Origin: Nocardia gamkensis NBRC 108242
GTDB taxonomy: Bacteria; Actinomycetota; Actinomycetes; Mycobacteriales; Mycobacteriaceae
Direction of reading: 5' to 3'
DNA: 64,000 nucleotides
Assembly (NCBI RefSeq): GCF_001612985.1
Contig: NZ_BDBM01000030.1
Coordinates: 51,979-115,978, forward strand
Shown here: positions 18,550-26,845 of the stretch, in pieces
How positions within the stretch are numbered: the stretch's first letter is position 1
Layout of the letters: the number at the start of each line of letters is the position of its first letter
Notes under the pieces: generated by a model
Seen by the model: only the letters and a program-made list of their open reading frames with translations
The model's database searches: none
Told to the model about the DNA's origin: nothing
Translations under genes and position numbers: made by a program

Positions 18550-19605
18550 CTACCAAGTGCGGGTCGCGCCGGTCTCCAGCTTCCGGCCCCGGTGCCGCCA
18601 GTGCGGCTCCTTGTCGACGGTGCGTCCGGTGATGTGACGGAGGCTGCGGATCACCGATCCGTAGAGCCCCGATGCGCTGGACGAGAGCTTCCCGCCGGGT
18701 GGTTCGTCCATGAACGGCATGAACTTGTCCGGGAAGCCCGGCATGGTGCAGCCGATGCAGATACCGCCGACGTTCGGGCAGCCACCCAAGCCGTTGATCC
18801 AGCCGCGCTTGGGGACGTTGCACTTGACCACGGGCCCCCAGCAGCCGAGCTTCACAATGCATTTCGGCGAGCCGTACTCGGTGGCGAACTCACCCTGTTC
18901 GTAGTAGCCCGCCCGGTCGCAGCCCTCGTGCACGGTCGCCCCGAACAGCCACTTGGGCCGCAACGCCTCGTCGAGCGGGATCATCGGCGCCTGTCCGGTC
19001 GCCATGTAGAGCAGATAGGTGAGCGTCTCCGACATGTTGTCCGGCTGGATCGGGCAGCCCGGCACGCACACGATCGGAATACCCGCCTTGCTCTTCCAGT
19101 CCCAGCCGAGGTAATCCGGCACGCCCATCGCGCCGGTCGGGTTGCCCGCCATCGCGTGGATGCCCCCGTAGGTCGCGCAGGTGCCCGCCGCCACGATGGC
19201 CGTGGCCTTCGGCGCGAGACGATCCAGCCATTCGCTGGTCGTCATGGGCTGTCCGGTGGCGGGATTGTTGCCGAACCCGCACCAGTAGCCCTCTTCCTTG
19301 AGTTGCTCGTTCGGGATCGAGCCCTCGACCACCAGAACGAACGGCTCGAGTTCCCCGCGGTCGGCCTTGAAGAACCACTCCAGGAAATCATCGGCGCCGC
19401 CGTTCGGGCCGCACTCGAAGTCTATGAGCGGCCAGTGCACGGCGATCTTGGGCAGACCGGGCAGGGCGCCGAGAGCGATTTCTTCGATGCTCGGCTGCGT
19501 GGCCGCCGTCAAGGCGACCGAGTCACCGTCACAACTGAGTCCGGCGTTGATCCAGAGAACGTGGATCAGCGTTTCTTCGGCTCGTACTGCTTCCTGAGTG
19601 GGCAT
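18550..19605 (-). CDS. hhyS: [NiFe] hydrogenase small subunit, group 1h
   Basis: The 351-residue electron-transfer subunit with iron-sulfur clusters. It lacks a twin-arginine signal, so the enzyme stays on the cytoplasmic side. The N-terminal cluster motif is LSCDGDSV around Cys25, with Asp where most hydrogenases have Cys; this Asp-ligated proximal cluster is known for oxygen-tolerant group 1h enzymes. Later come GTCATYGG, CVPGCPIQPDN, HEGCDRAG and the distal-cluster cysteines in CIVKLGCWGPVVKCNVPKRG and GGCPNVGGICIGCTMP. I took ATG 19605 (MPTQEAVR), preceded by GGAAGGTGG, instead of an upstream start. A CRP-type site lies about 73 bases upstream. Confidence 0.96.
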   Translation of the reverse strand: MPTQEAVRAEETLIHVLWINAGLSCDGDSVALTAATQPSIEEIALGALPGLPKIAVHWPLIDFECGPNGGADDFLEWFFKADRGELEPFVLVVEGSIPNEQLKEEGYWCGFGNNPATGQPMTTSEWLDRLAPKATAIVAAGTCATYGGIHAMAGNPTGAMGVPDYLGWDWKSKAGIPIVCVPGCPIQPDNMSETLTYLLYMATGQAPMIPLDEALRPKWLFGATVHEGCDRAGYYEQGEFATEYGSPKCIVKLGCWGPVVKCNVPKRGWINGLGGCPNVGGICIGCTMPGFPDKFMPFMDEPPGGKLSSSASGLYGSVIRSLRHITGRTVDKEPHWRHRGRKLETGATRTW

Positions 19606-19677
19606 GTCTCGCCACCTTCCGCAGCGGACCACCGGGGGCCGAATCTCGCCTTTCTCGAAGAAGGGGTCACCCGTCGA

Positions 19678-19693
19678 TGTGATCCTGATCACT
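19678..19693. promoter_or_regulatory. CRP/GlxR-type binding site before the hydrogenase structural genes
   Basis: TGTGA-TCCTGA-TCACT matches the TGTGA-N6-TCACA consensus of the cAMP receptor family at 9 of 10 defined bases and contains the perfect palindrome GTGATC-CT-GATCAC. It lies in the 93-base gap between hypB and hhyS, centred about 80 bases upstream of the hhyS ATG and just before the hypB stop in plus coordinates. This suggests a second promoter for the structural genes under carbon- or energy-starvation control. Confidence 0.6.
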
Positions 19694-19698
19694 TCACC

Positions 19699-20541
19699 TT
19701 AAGCGCGCCCGGCGGCATCCTCAAGAGCCGCCGAACCGGCCGCGCGACGCCGCTCGGCCAGCCAGTCATACCAGGTAGACAGGCCTGCACCGCTGCTAAC
19801 GGACAGCGGAAGGACCTCGACGCCGGGATGTATCGAATGGATGTACTCCCGGCATCGGTCCAGATCGAAATCGACATACGGCAGCAGATCGGTCTTGTTC
19901 ACCAACACCAGTCCCGCCGCCTGGAACATGTGCGGATACTTCAGCGGTTTGTCGGTCCCCTCGGTCACCGAGATGACGACCACCTTCTCCCGCTCCCCCA
20001 GGTCGAACAGCGCCGGGCAGACGAGATTGCCGACGTTCTCGACGAACAGCAGCGTGCCCGGCGCCGGGTCGAGCTTCTCCAGCGCGCGATACATCATCTC
20101 GGCGTCCAGGTGACATCCCGCGCCGGTGTTGACCTGCACGACGCGGCACCCGGTGGCCTGGATGCGTTCGGCGTCGAGCAATGTCGCCTGGTCGCCCTCG
20201 ATCACCGCGATCGGAGTCCGGCCGGACTCGCGGATGGTGCGTTCCAGCAGACTGGTCTTGCCCGCGCCCGGCGAGCTGGTCATGTTGAACGCGACGATGT
20301 CGCGCTCGGCCAGCCAGGCCCGGTTGCGCTGCGCCAGTTCGTCGTTCTTGGCCAGCACCTTCAGCTCCAGGCTGACGGTCTCGGTTGCGGGCACGTGGAC
20401 GTGGTCGGCGTCCGGGCCGTGCGTGTGCTCATGGGGATGGGAGTGCTCATGGGCGTGGTCGTGTGTCTCGGAGTGCTGGTGGTCGTGCGGGACGCGAATC
20501 AGCGCGGCGGCGTCGTCGCCGCAACCGCAGGTTGCGCACAT
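19699..20541 (-). CDS. hypB: Hydrogenase nickel-insertion GTPase HypB
   Basis: HypB stores nickel and hands it over in a GTP-dependent step with HypA. The 280-residue protein starts with the Cys-x2-Cys-Gly-Cys high-affinity nickel site (MCATCGCG). A His/Asp/Glu-rich stretch of about 30 residues with many His pairs follows, a nickel store. The GTPase domain has SSPGAGKTSLL (P-loop), EGDQAT, the metal-bridging CRVVQVNTGAGCHLDA region, ENVGNLVCP and NKTDLLPY. It overlaps hypA by 43 bases. A 93-base gap with a CRP-like site follows before the structural genes. Confidence 0.97.
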   Translation of the reverse strand: MCATCGCGDDAAALIRVPHDHQHSETHDHAHEHSHPHEHTHGPDADHVHVPATETVSLELKVLAKNDELAQRNRAWLAERDIVAFNMTSSPGAGKTSLLERTIRESGRTPIAVIEGDQATLLDAERIQATGCRVVQVNTGAGCHLDAEMMYRALEKLDPAPGTLLFVENVGNLVCPALFDLGEREKVVVISVTEGTDKPLKYPHMFQAAGLVLVNKTDLLPYVDFDLDRCREYIHSIHPGVEVLPLSVSSGAGLSTWYDWLAERRRAAGSAALEDAAGRA

Positions 20542-20873
20542 GCCTCACTCACCTCCATGGATCGGATACGCAGTTCGCGCCCGGCGCGGATCTCGACATC
20601 GGCGCTGCCGCAGGGACACAGCAGGATCGGGTCCGGCAGCCGGAACTCGGCTCCGCAGGTCCGGCACGCCCCTACCCCGGGGATCTCCACCAGGACCAGC
20701 CGCGCGCCCTCCGCTACCGTCGCCTCGGCGGCGACTTCGAAACAGAACCGCATGGCCTCGGGCACGACGGCGCACAGCGCGCCGACCTCGACGGTGACCG
20801 AGTGCACCCGCCGGCCCGCCGCGTGCTCGCAGACGGCGTCGATGACGCTCTGCGTGATGGCCATCTCGTGCAT
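20499..20873 (-). CDS. hypA: Hydrogenase nickel metallochaperone HypA
   Basis: HypA binds nickel with its N-terminal Met-His-Glu motif and a zinc ion with two CxxC pairs. The 124-residue protein begins MHEMAITQ, which fixes the start at ATG 20873. The zinc site is CRTCGAEF with LCPCGSAD. It is the first gene of the hydrogenase cluster in transcription order and overlaps hypB by 43 bases, so its last residues are unconserved and probably dispensable. GAGG lies about 7 bases upstream. Confidence 0.95.
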   Translation of the reverse strand: MHEMAITQSVIDAVCEHAAGRRVHSVTVEVGALCAVVPEAMRFCFEVAAEATVAEGARLVLVEIPGVGACRTCGAEFRLPDPILLCPCGSADVEIRAGRELRIRSMEVSEACAQPAVAATTPPR

Positions 20874-21107
20874 CGCGACCTCGATTCCTCGAGCGGACAA
20901 CCTTGAGGCTACTCTCGGGCAAACGCGGCGCGGACCAAATCTACGATGCTCGGCGAACGCATCTCCATGGCGTTACGCACGACGCCGACCGGCGCCTGCA
21001 TCGGTGAAGCCACGGCCGGGATCCCCCTCCGGATCCCCGCCGCCGGGCAGCAAACACCTCCTGCTTACCCGAGCACCGACCCGTCACACCTGCGCCGCCG
21101 CGGAAGC

Positions 21108-21482
21108 TCAGTCGTGGTCGACCGCGCTGTGGACCGCGCCGCTGTGCGCATCGATCGTCACGTCGTACCGCACGCCCGCTGGCGTGGTGAGCTCGACCTC
21201 CCAGACCGGGGTGCCACGATCGGAGTCGAGTTCGGTGGACCGGACCTGCCCGCCGGGCACGGCCCGCACTGCCTTGTCGATCGCCTCCTGCCTGCTGATC
21301 CCGGTGTCGGCCACCAGCGACCAGTCCCCCGCGGACGAGCGGAAGGCGACGGTGTGATCGTCCGGTCCGCCGGTGGCGACAGCGGCCAGGGCCGCGCTGA
21401 GACCGACGACGACGGCCGCGACGGCCGTGCCGACGAGGAGCCAGCGAAGACCGGCGTAGGCACGGCGGAAAACGGTTGTCAT
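21108..21482 (-). CDS. PepSY-domain membrane-anchored protein
   Basis: A 124-residue protein with a short basic N-terminus, one membrane helix (about residues 14-38) and an extracytoplasmic PepSY-like domain (VADTGISRQEAIDKAVRAVPGG, then WEVELTTPAGVRYDVTIDAHSGAV). PepSY domains often modulate proteases or sensor kinases outside the cell. AGGAGG lies before the ATG. It diverges from a two-component system with 114 bases between starts, and CTGAAG repeats lie between them. It is therefore likely a target of that system, possibly feeding back on the sensor. Confidence 0.85.
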   Translation of the reverse strand: MTTVFRRAYAGLRWLLVGTAVAAVVVGLSAALAAVATGGPDDHTVAFRSSAGDWSLVADTGISRQEAIDKAVRAVPGGQVRSTELDSDRGTPVWEVELTTPAGVRYDVTIDAHSGAVHSAVDHD

Positions 21483-21536
21483 GCGAAACCTCCTGCGGGA
21501 GTGCTGATTCGAGTGCGACTACGGTGACGCACGGAA

Positions 21537-21563
21537 CTGAAGGCGAGCTGAAGCCACCTGAAG
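21537..21563. promoter_or_regulatory. Three phased CTGAAG direct repeats, likely response-regulator operator
   Basis: CTGAAG occurs at 21537-21542, 21548-21553 and 21558-21563, that is every 10-11 bases, one helical turn. An inverted copy (TTTCAG) follows at 21568. OmpR-family regulators bind such phased direct repeats. The array lies between the divergent PepSY gene and the response regulator, 34 bases before the latter's start. Confidence 0.55.
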
Positions 21564-21596
21564 ACGGTTTCAGGATCGGTCTGCCACTCTTGGTGG

Positions 21597-22274
21597 ATGC
21601 GTCTGCTGATCGTGGAGGACGAGAAACGTCTGGCTCTCACACTGGCAAAAGGCTTGTCGGCCGAGGGATTTGCCGTGGATGTGGTGCACGACGGCGCCGA
21701 GGGGCTGCACCTGGCGACCACCACCGACTACGACCTGATCATCCTCGACATCATGCTGCCCGGCATGAACGGTTACCGGGTCTGCGCCGCGCTGCGCGCC
21801 GGGGGCCACGAGACACCGGTGCTCATGCTGACCGCGAAAGACGGCGAATACGACGAGGCCGAGGGGCTGGACACCGGAGCCGACGACTACCTCAGCAAGC
21901 CGTTCTCCTACCTCGTGCTGCTGGCCCGCATTCGCGCCCTGTTGCGCCGCCGAACCCGCGGCGGCGCACGGGTGCTGCGCGTCGGCGACCTGATCGTGGA
22001 CCCGGGCACCCGGACCTGCCGCCGCGGCTCGCAGGACGTGACGCTCACCGCCAAGGAGTTCGCCGTGCTCGAGCACCTGGCCGTCCGAGCGGGAGAGGTG
22101 GTGTCGAAAGCCGATATCCTGCACCATGTCTGGGATTTCGCCTACGACGGCGATCCGAACATCGTCGAGGTCTACATCAGCACGTTGCGCCGCAAGATCG
22201 ACGCGCCGTTCGGACGCCGGACGATCACCACCGTCCGCGGCGCCGGATACCGGCTGGCAGCCGACCGTGCCTGA
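21597..22274 (+). CDS. OmpR-family response regulator
   Basis: A 225-residue DNA-binding response regulator. The receiver domain (1-120) has the acidic pocket VEDE, the phosphorylation site Asp51 (LIILDIMLPG), the switch Thr in LMLTAKD and Lys in DYLSKPF. The C-terminal winged helix (about 130-225) has LTAKEFAVLEHLAVRAGEVVSKADIL and the wing GAGYRL. The ribosome site is weak (GGTGG directly before the ATG). The stop overlaps the GTG of the kinase gene by 8 bases, so the two are translated together. Phased CTGAAG repeats just upstream may be its own operator. Confidence 0.93.
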   Translation: MRLLIVEDEKRLALTLAKGLSAEGFAVDVVHDGAEGLHLATTTDYDLIILDIMLPGMNGYRVCAALRAGGHETPVLMLTAKDGEYDEAEGLDTGADDYLSKPFSYLVLLARIRALLRRRTRGGARVLRVGDLIVDPGTRTCRRGSQDVTLTAKEFAVLEHLAVRAGEVVSKADILHHVWDFAYDGDPNIVEVYISTLRRKIDAPFGRRTITTVRGAGYRLAADRA

Positions 22275-23748
22275 GCGGAGCAGGCGCGCCTGGTGGCGAT
22301 CGGTCCGCACGCGCACCACGGTCGCGGCGACGGCGGTCGTCGCGATGGCGCTGACGGCCGCCGGGCTCACGGTGCTGGCGGTGCTGCGGCACAACCTGGT
22401 GCACAGCGCCGAATTGCAGGCGGAGACCACCGCGCGTGACGTGGCGACCCAGCTCGCCTCGGGCGCCGACCTCGCGCGATTGTCGCTTCCGGACGCCGAA
22501 GATCGACCGGTGCAGATCGTTTCGATCGACCGCCGAGTCCTCGCGGCCGCTGACGAACTCGCGGGGAAACCTCCGATGGCCGACTTCGGGCCCCTCGCGA
22601 AGGCCTCCGGGGACCGAGACGACGAGGACGACGAGGACGACGCAGATGACGAGGACGAGGGGGAATCGGACGACGACGAAAACCCCTCCCCGAGCGCGGA
22701 CCTCACGACAGCCGACGCGGAATTCGGCGACGTACGGCTGACGGTTGATACCGAGGACGGCCCGCACCCGTTCCGGGTCGCCGCCCTCGCGGTGACCGCC
22801 CCCGGGGGGCAGCCCGCCACCGTCTACGCGGGCTCCTCGCTGGAGACCGCCGACAGCGCGGTGGCGGACGCGCGGCAAGCGATGCTGATCGGCCTGCTGC
22901 CGCTGCTCGCCTTGGTCGCCCTGGTGACCTGGCTGGTCACCAGACGCGCCCTGCGCCCGGTGGAGGCGATCCGCAGGCAGCTCGCCGAGATCATGGACGG
23001 CGATCTGTCCCGGCGCGTGCCCGAACCGGGCTCCCGCGACGAGATCGGCAGGCTGGCGACCACCACCAACGCCACGCTCGCCGCCCTGGAGGAATCCGGG
23101 GAGCGCCAGCGCCGGTTCATCGCCGACGCCGCCCACGAATTGCGCAGCCCCATCGCCAGCCTGCGCACCCAGCTCGAGGTAGCCCAGGCCCACCCCGATC
23201 TGTTGGAACTGGACGGCCTGATCGGCGACACCATCCGGCTGGAACACCTCGCGGCCGACCTGTTGCTCTTGGCCCGGCTCGACGCGGGCGAGCAACCGCG
23301 TGCGGATCGCGTGGACCTGACGGTGCTGGTTCGCGACGAATTGGAGCACCGTGCGGGCGACCGGGTGGCCGTGGAGATCGCGACACCGGAGGACGCCGTC
23401 GCGATCACCGGCAGCCGTACCCAGCTCGCGCGCGTCCTGGGCAACCTCGTCGACAACGCCCAGCGGCATGCCGCGAGCATCGTGCGGGTCGCCGTGCAGC
23501 GAATCGACGGCGGGCGGGTGACGCTGTCGGTCACCGACGACGGCCCCGGCGTGCCGCCCGCCGATCGCGACCGCATCTTCCAGCGATTCGTCCGTCTGGA
23601 CGACGCCCGCAGTCGCGACGAAGGCGGTGCGGGCCTGGGCTTGGCCATCGTCCGCGACGTCGTCGAACGCCACGGGGGCACCATCCACGTCATCGACGGC
23701 ACGCCTGGCGCCTGTTTCGTGGTGACGCTGCCCGCAACCGCTGGGTGA
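22267..23748 (+). CDS. Sensor histidine kinase with an acidic extracytoplasmic loop
   Basis: A 493-residue membrane kinase, partner of the response regulator it overlaps. Two membrane helices (about 16-40 and 205-225) flank an external sensor region of about 165 residues. Within it, residues 116-139 contain 19 Asp/Glu out of 24, an unusual insertion that could sense cations or cationic peptides. A HAMP-like linker follows. The phospho-acceptor is His290 in DAAHELRSP, then the N-box (LGNLVDNAQRH), the G1 box (DDGPGV) and the G2 box (GGAGLGLAI). The GTG start overlaps the regulator's end. The signal is unknown; polymyxin- or antibiotic-type envelope stress is one reading. Confidence 0.92.
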   Translation: MPERSRRAWWRSVRTRTTVAATAVVAMALTAAGLTVLAVLRHNLVHSAELQAETTARDVATQLASGADLARLSLPDAEDRPVQIVSIDRRVLAAADELAGKPPMADFGPLAKASGDRDDEDDEDDADDEDEGESDDDENPSPSADLTTADAEFGDVRLTVDTEDGPHPFRVAALAVTAPGGQPATVYAGSSLETADSAVADARQAMLIGLLPLLALVALVTWLVTRRALRPVEAIRRQLAEIMDGDLSRRVPEPGSRDEIGRLATTTNATLAALEESGERQRRFIADAAHELRSPIASLRTQLEVAQAHPDLLELDGLIGDTIRLEHLAADLLLLARLDAGEQPRADRVDLTVLVRDELEHRAGDRVAVEIATPEDAVAITGSRTQLARVLGNLVDNAQRHAASIVRVAVQRIDGGRVTLSVTDDGPGVPPADRDRIFQRFVRLDDARSRDEGGAGLGLAIVRDVVERHGGTIHVIDGTPGACFVVTLPATAG

Positions 23749-23959
23749 GCCGGGGCCCGGAACGGGTTTCGACGTCGTGCCACGACTCGAGACCGGCGGT
23801 GATCGAAGTCTGCGCCGGTTCGATCGAGTGCATCGCGGGCGAATTCCGTTCGTTTCCGGCAGCGGGTCCGCAGCCCGCCGAGCGTTGCGCGCCGCTACTC
23901 GGCCGCCGTGACCGCCTTCTCCGGTGCGGGCCCGTTCTTCGACGGCACCGAGCCTTCGC

Positions 23960-24862
23960 TCAACTGGCGAGCGCGCTACGCAGACTTTCGATGACGGCCC
24001 GACGCGCGGCACGCCCCTCCGGGGTCGGGGTCAGCGGATAGACATGTGGCAGGCCAGGGGCCTCGTGGTAGTCCACGACGACCCCGGCGCCCCGAGCCGC
24101 ATCGACCAACAGGCGCGTGTCCGGGTGCAGGATGTCGTCGGTGCCGCAGAAGACCGTCAGCGGACCGAGCCCGCGCAGGTCGGCGGCGAGCGGGCTGACC
24201 CTCGGGTCGGCGATCGCGAGGTCGCCCCGCCAGTGCTCGATGAGCACCCGAGTCCCCGCGACGCCCAGCCACGGGTCGCGGGGCTGTACAACCGGAATCT
24301 CCGGATTACTCAGCGAGAGATCGAGGGCGGGTGCGATCAGCACGGTGCCCGGCAGCCGCACGCGATGCTCGTCCCGCAACACCACCGCGGCAGACAGAGC
24401 GATCTGCCCACCGGCGGAATCCCCTGCCAAACAGACGTTCTCGTAGGTTTCCCGGTTCGCGAGCACCAGGTCGACGAAGCCTTGGACGACTTGCGCGGCC
24501 GTCCCGAACGGAATCAGCGGGTAGATCGCGACAGTCACGGCCGCACCGGTTTCCGCGGCGACGGCCGCGCACAGTGCCCAATGCTGCGGTGCGATCTCGT
24601 GCACCCAGCCGCCACCGTGCGCGTACACGACATTCCCCCGGGGCCGCTGCCCGCGCGGAGTCAGCGTGTAGACCGGCCAGCCGCCGCGACGGTCCACCGT
24701 GATCGCCACATCCGCGCGCAGCCGGCGCGGCGGACCGTAGCGCCGGGGCCGCAGGCTCAGATCGCGAACGCGCTCCCGCGCCGCGCCGACGTCGACGAAT
24801 ACCCGATTGGCGCGCGTCGCCTTCAAATATCCGCGCACGACCTGGTTGGCCAGACTCGGCAT
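23960..24862 (-). CDS. Alpha/beta hydrolase of the hormone-sensitive-lipase family
   Basis: A 300-residue esterase or lipase. It has the oxyanion-hole motif HGGGW (about residues 82-86), the nucleophile Ser149 in GDSAGG, an acid in the GTDDILHP region and the His in GLPHVYPL, so the catalytic triad is complete. There is no signal peptide, so it is probably cytoplasmic. The substrate is unknown. It is convergent with the sensor kinase, with 211 bases between that hold no gene I can support, and lies 124 bases downstream of the acyl-CoA dehydrogenase gene on the same strand. Confidence 0.88.
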   Translation of the reverse strand: MPSLANQVVRGYLKATRANRVFVDVGAARERVRDLSLRPRRYGPPRRLRADVAITVDRRGGWPVYTLTPRGQRPRGNVVYAHGGGWVHEIAPQHWALCAAVAAETGAAVTVAIYPLIPFGTAAQVVQGFVDLVLANRETYENVCLAGDSAGGQIALSAAVVLRDEHRVRLPGTVLIAPALDLSLSNPEIPVVQPRDPWLGVAGTRVLIEHWRGDLAIADPRVSPLAADLRGLGPLTVFCGTDDILHPDTRLLVDAARGAGVVVDYHEAPGLPHVYPLTPTPEGRAARRAVIESLRSALAS

Positions 24863-24986
24863 CGCATCTCCTCCACTTCGGGTGATGGACGGACGTCGAG
24901 TCCGTCGGCACCTCGGGAGGCGATTGTGCCCCAGGCGATGCCCGGGCCGACGGCGGACGGCGGCCCGAGCGAAAAACCGCGCGCTG

Positions 24987-26132
24987 TCAGGAGAGTTTCA
25001 GGCTCCGCCCGATGATCTCCTTCATGATCTCGGTCGTGCCACCGTAGATGGTCTGGATGCGAGCGTCCATGTAGGCCTTCGCGATCGGGTATTCCTTCAT
25101 GTAGCCGTATCCGCCGTGCAGTTGCAGGCAGCGGTTGATCAGGTCGAGTTGCTCCTCGGTGCTCCACCACTTGGCCATCGCCGCGTCCTCGGCGGTCAGC
25201 TTGTTCTCGTTGAGCAGTTCGATGAACTTGTCCACCATCAGACGAACGGCGGTGGTCTTGGTGGCCAGTTCGGCGAGGACGAAGCGAGTGTTCTGCAGCG
25301 CGCCGATCGGCTTGCCGAACGCCTTGCGGTCGCGGACGTACTGGACGGTCATGTCCAGGCAGGACTCCATGGCCGCCGCCGCCATGACGGCGATCGACAG
25401 CCGCTCCTGCGGCAGGTTCTGCATGAGGTGGATGAAGCCCATCCCCTCGGTGCCGAGCAGGTTCTTGCCGGGCACGCGCACATCGGTGAAGCTCAGCTCG
25501 GCGGTGTCCTGGGCCTTGAGGCCGAGCTTGTCCAGGTTGCGGCCGCGCTCGAAGCCGGGCATGCCGCGCTCGACCACGAACAGGCTGAAGCCCATCGCGC
25601 CCTTCTCCGGGTCGGTCTGCGCCACCACGATCACGATGTCGGAGTTGATGCCGTTGGTGATGAAGGTCTTGGCGCCGTTGAGGATCCAGTCGTCCCCGTC
25701 GCGCACCGCGCGGGTCTTGATGCCCTGCAGATCCGAACCGGTGCCCGGTTCGGTCATCGCGATCGCGGTGATGATCTCGCCCGCGCAGAAACCGGGCAAC
25801 CAGCGCTGCTTCTGCTCCTCGTTGGCCAGCTCGAGCAGGTAAGGCGCGATCACATCGTTGTGCAGCGAGAAGCCGAGACCGGAGTACTGGCCGCGCACCG
25901 ACTCCTCCGAGACGATGGCGTTGTAGCGGAAATCCTTCACCCCGCCGCCGCCGTACTGCTCCGGCATGGCCATGCCGAGGAAGCCCTGCTTGCCCGCCTC
26001 CAGCCAGACCTCCCGGTCGACGATGCCCTGCTCCTCCCACTTCGCGTGATTCGGCGCGACGTGCTGATCGAGAAACTTGCGGAACGACTCCCGGAACAGT
26101 TCGTGTTCGGGTTCGAACAGTGTGCGTTCCAC
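24987..26132 (-). CDS. Acyl-CoA dehydrogenase, FadE20-like
   Basis: An FAD flavoenzyme that introduces the first double bond into an acyl-CoA. The 381-residue protein has the family segments AIAMTEPGTGSDLQGI and FITNGINSD, RKAFGKPIG, LQLHGGYGYMKEYP and the C-terminal IYGGTTEIMKEIIGRSL, with the usual acidic residue region. It closely resembles M. tuberculosis FadE20, which also sits near lexA and hflX, so it belongs to the conserved backbone. The start is GTG 26132, 7 bases after AGGAGG. Chain-length preference cannot be read from sequence. Confidence 0.93.
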   Translation of the reverse strand: MERTLFEPEHELFRESFRKFLDQHVAPNHAKWEEQGIVDREVWLEAGKQGFLGMAMPEQYGGGGVKDFRYNAIVSEESVRGQYSGLGFSLHNDVIAPYLLELANEEQKQRWLPGFCAGEIITAIAMTEPGTGSDLQGIKTRAVRDGDDWILNGAKTFITNGINSDIVIVVAQTDPEKGAMGFSLFVVERGMPGFERGRNLDKLGLKAQDTAELSFTDVRVPGKNLLGTEGMGFIHLMQNLPQERLSIAVMAAAAMESCLDMTVQYVRDRKAFGKPIGALQNTRFVLAELATKTTAVRLMVDKFIELLNENKLTAEDAAMAKWWSTEEQLDLINRCLQLHGGYGYMKEYPIAKAYMDARIQTIYGGTTEIMKEIIGRSLKLS

Positions 26133-26845
26133 GCCAACCTCCTAGTGACCACACCGGCCGGTCCACACCGACCAGTCGTTGCCCCATACCGTACCCGGAA
26201 GGAGAATCCCTGTTCACTTCTGGGGCCAGAACCATGGTCTCACCAGGAGCGGCGGCACGGGTCCGGATCAGCAGGCGAGATTCCCCGCAAACGATCGGAG
26301 ACTCGGGGGCGGACAAGGACGACATCGCCGGGCATCGCTGGATTCCACCCCGATTCTTCGGCGAGGTCGGCCGATCACCGGTCCGGTGGCCGCTACCCGG
26401 CAGCTCGAGGCTGTCCGCTACCGGCTCTTTCCCGCTGGTAGTGCCAGAGCGCGCGTCGGTCGGCGGCGGACACTCGAGCCAGCCCACCTATGCGTGCGCG
26501 AGCGGGCGCCCTGATGCGCAACCGGTGCATCACAGCCGCCCCGCCGTCACGGACGCCTTCTGCGCCTCGGCTCCACGACGACCGGGGCTTCACGGAGGCG
26601 CGGACCAATCCCACTCAGGCGCCATCACGCGGGCGCAGTCACATCCAGCTGCGTCCGACGGGCTGACCTGCCGATCGAGCCGCCGGACACATGGCATCAG
26701 CGCCGCGAACCGGCCGTACCGACCGGACTCGGAGTGCATCCGACATCGACTTCGTCCCCGCTCGGCGGCGACTACACCGGAGCGACCCCATGCCCCCGCG
26801 CGGTAGTCACCGGATCGAGAGCCGCGATAGACCGGACAGCGAACC
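26133..26845. other. Intergenic region of 713 bases without a supported gene
   Basis: The stretch separates the divergently oriented promoter side of the acyl-CoA dehydrogenase gene from the 3' end of the acyltransferase gene. Open frames exist on both strands, but they lack good ribosome sites and their translations are Arg/Pro/Ser-rich like other non-coding frames here. A minus-strand promoter for the dehydrogenase is expected near 26190. I see no repeats or RNA gene. Confidence 0.5.

Noticed and set aside
26113..26129. TCGAAC followed by GTTC inside the start of the acyl-CoA dehydrogenase gene, resembling a LexA box
   Set aside because: The spacer is 7 bases instead of 4 and the site lies within coding sequence.
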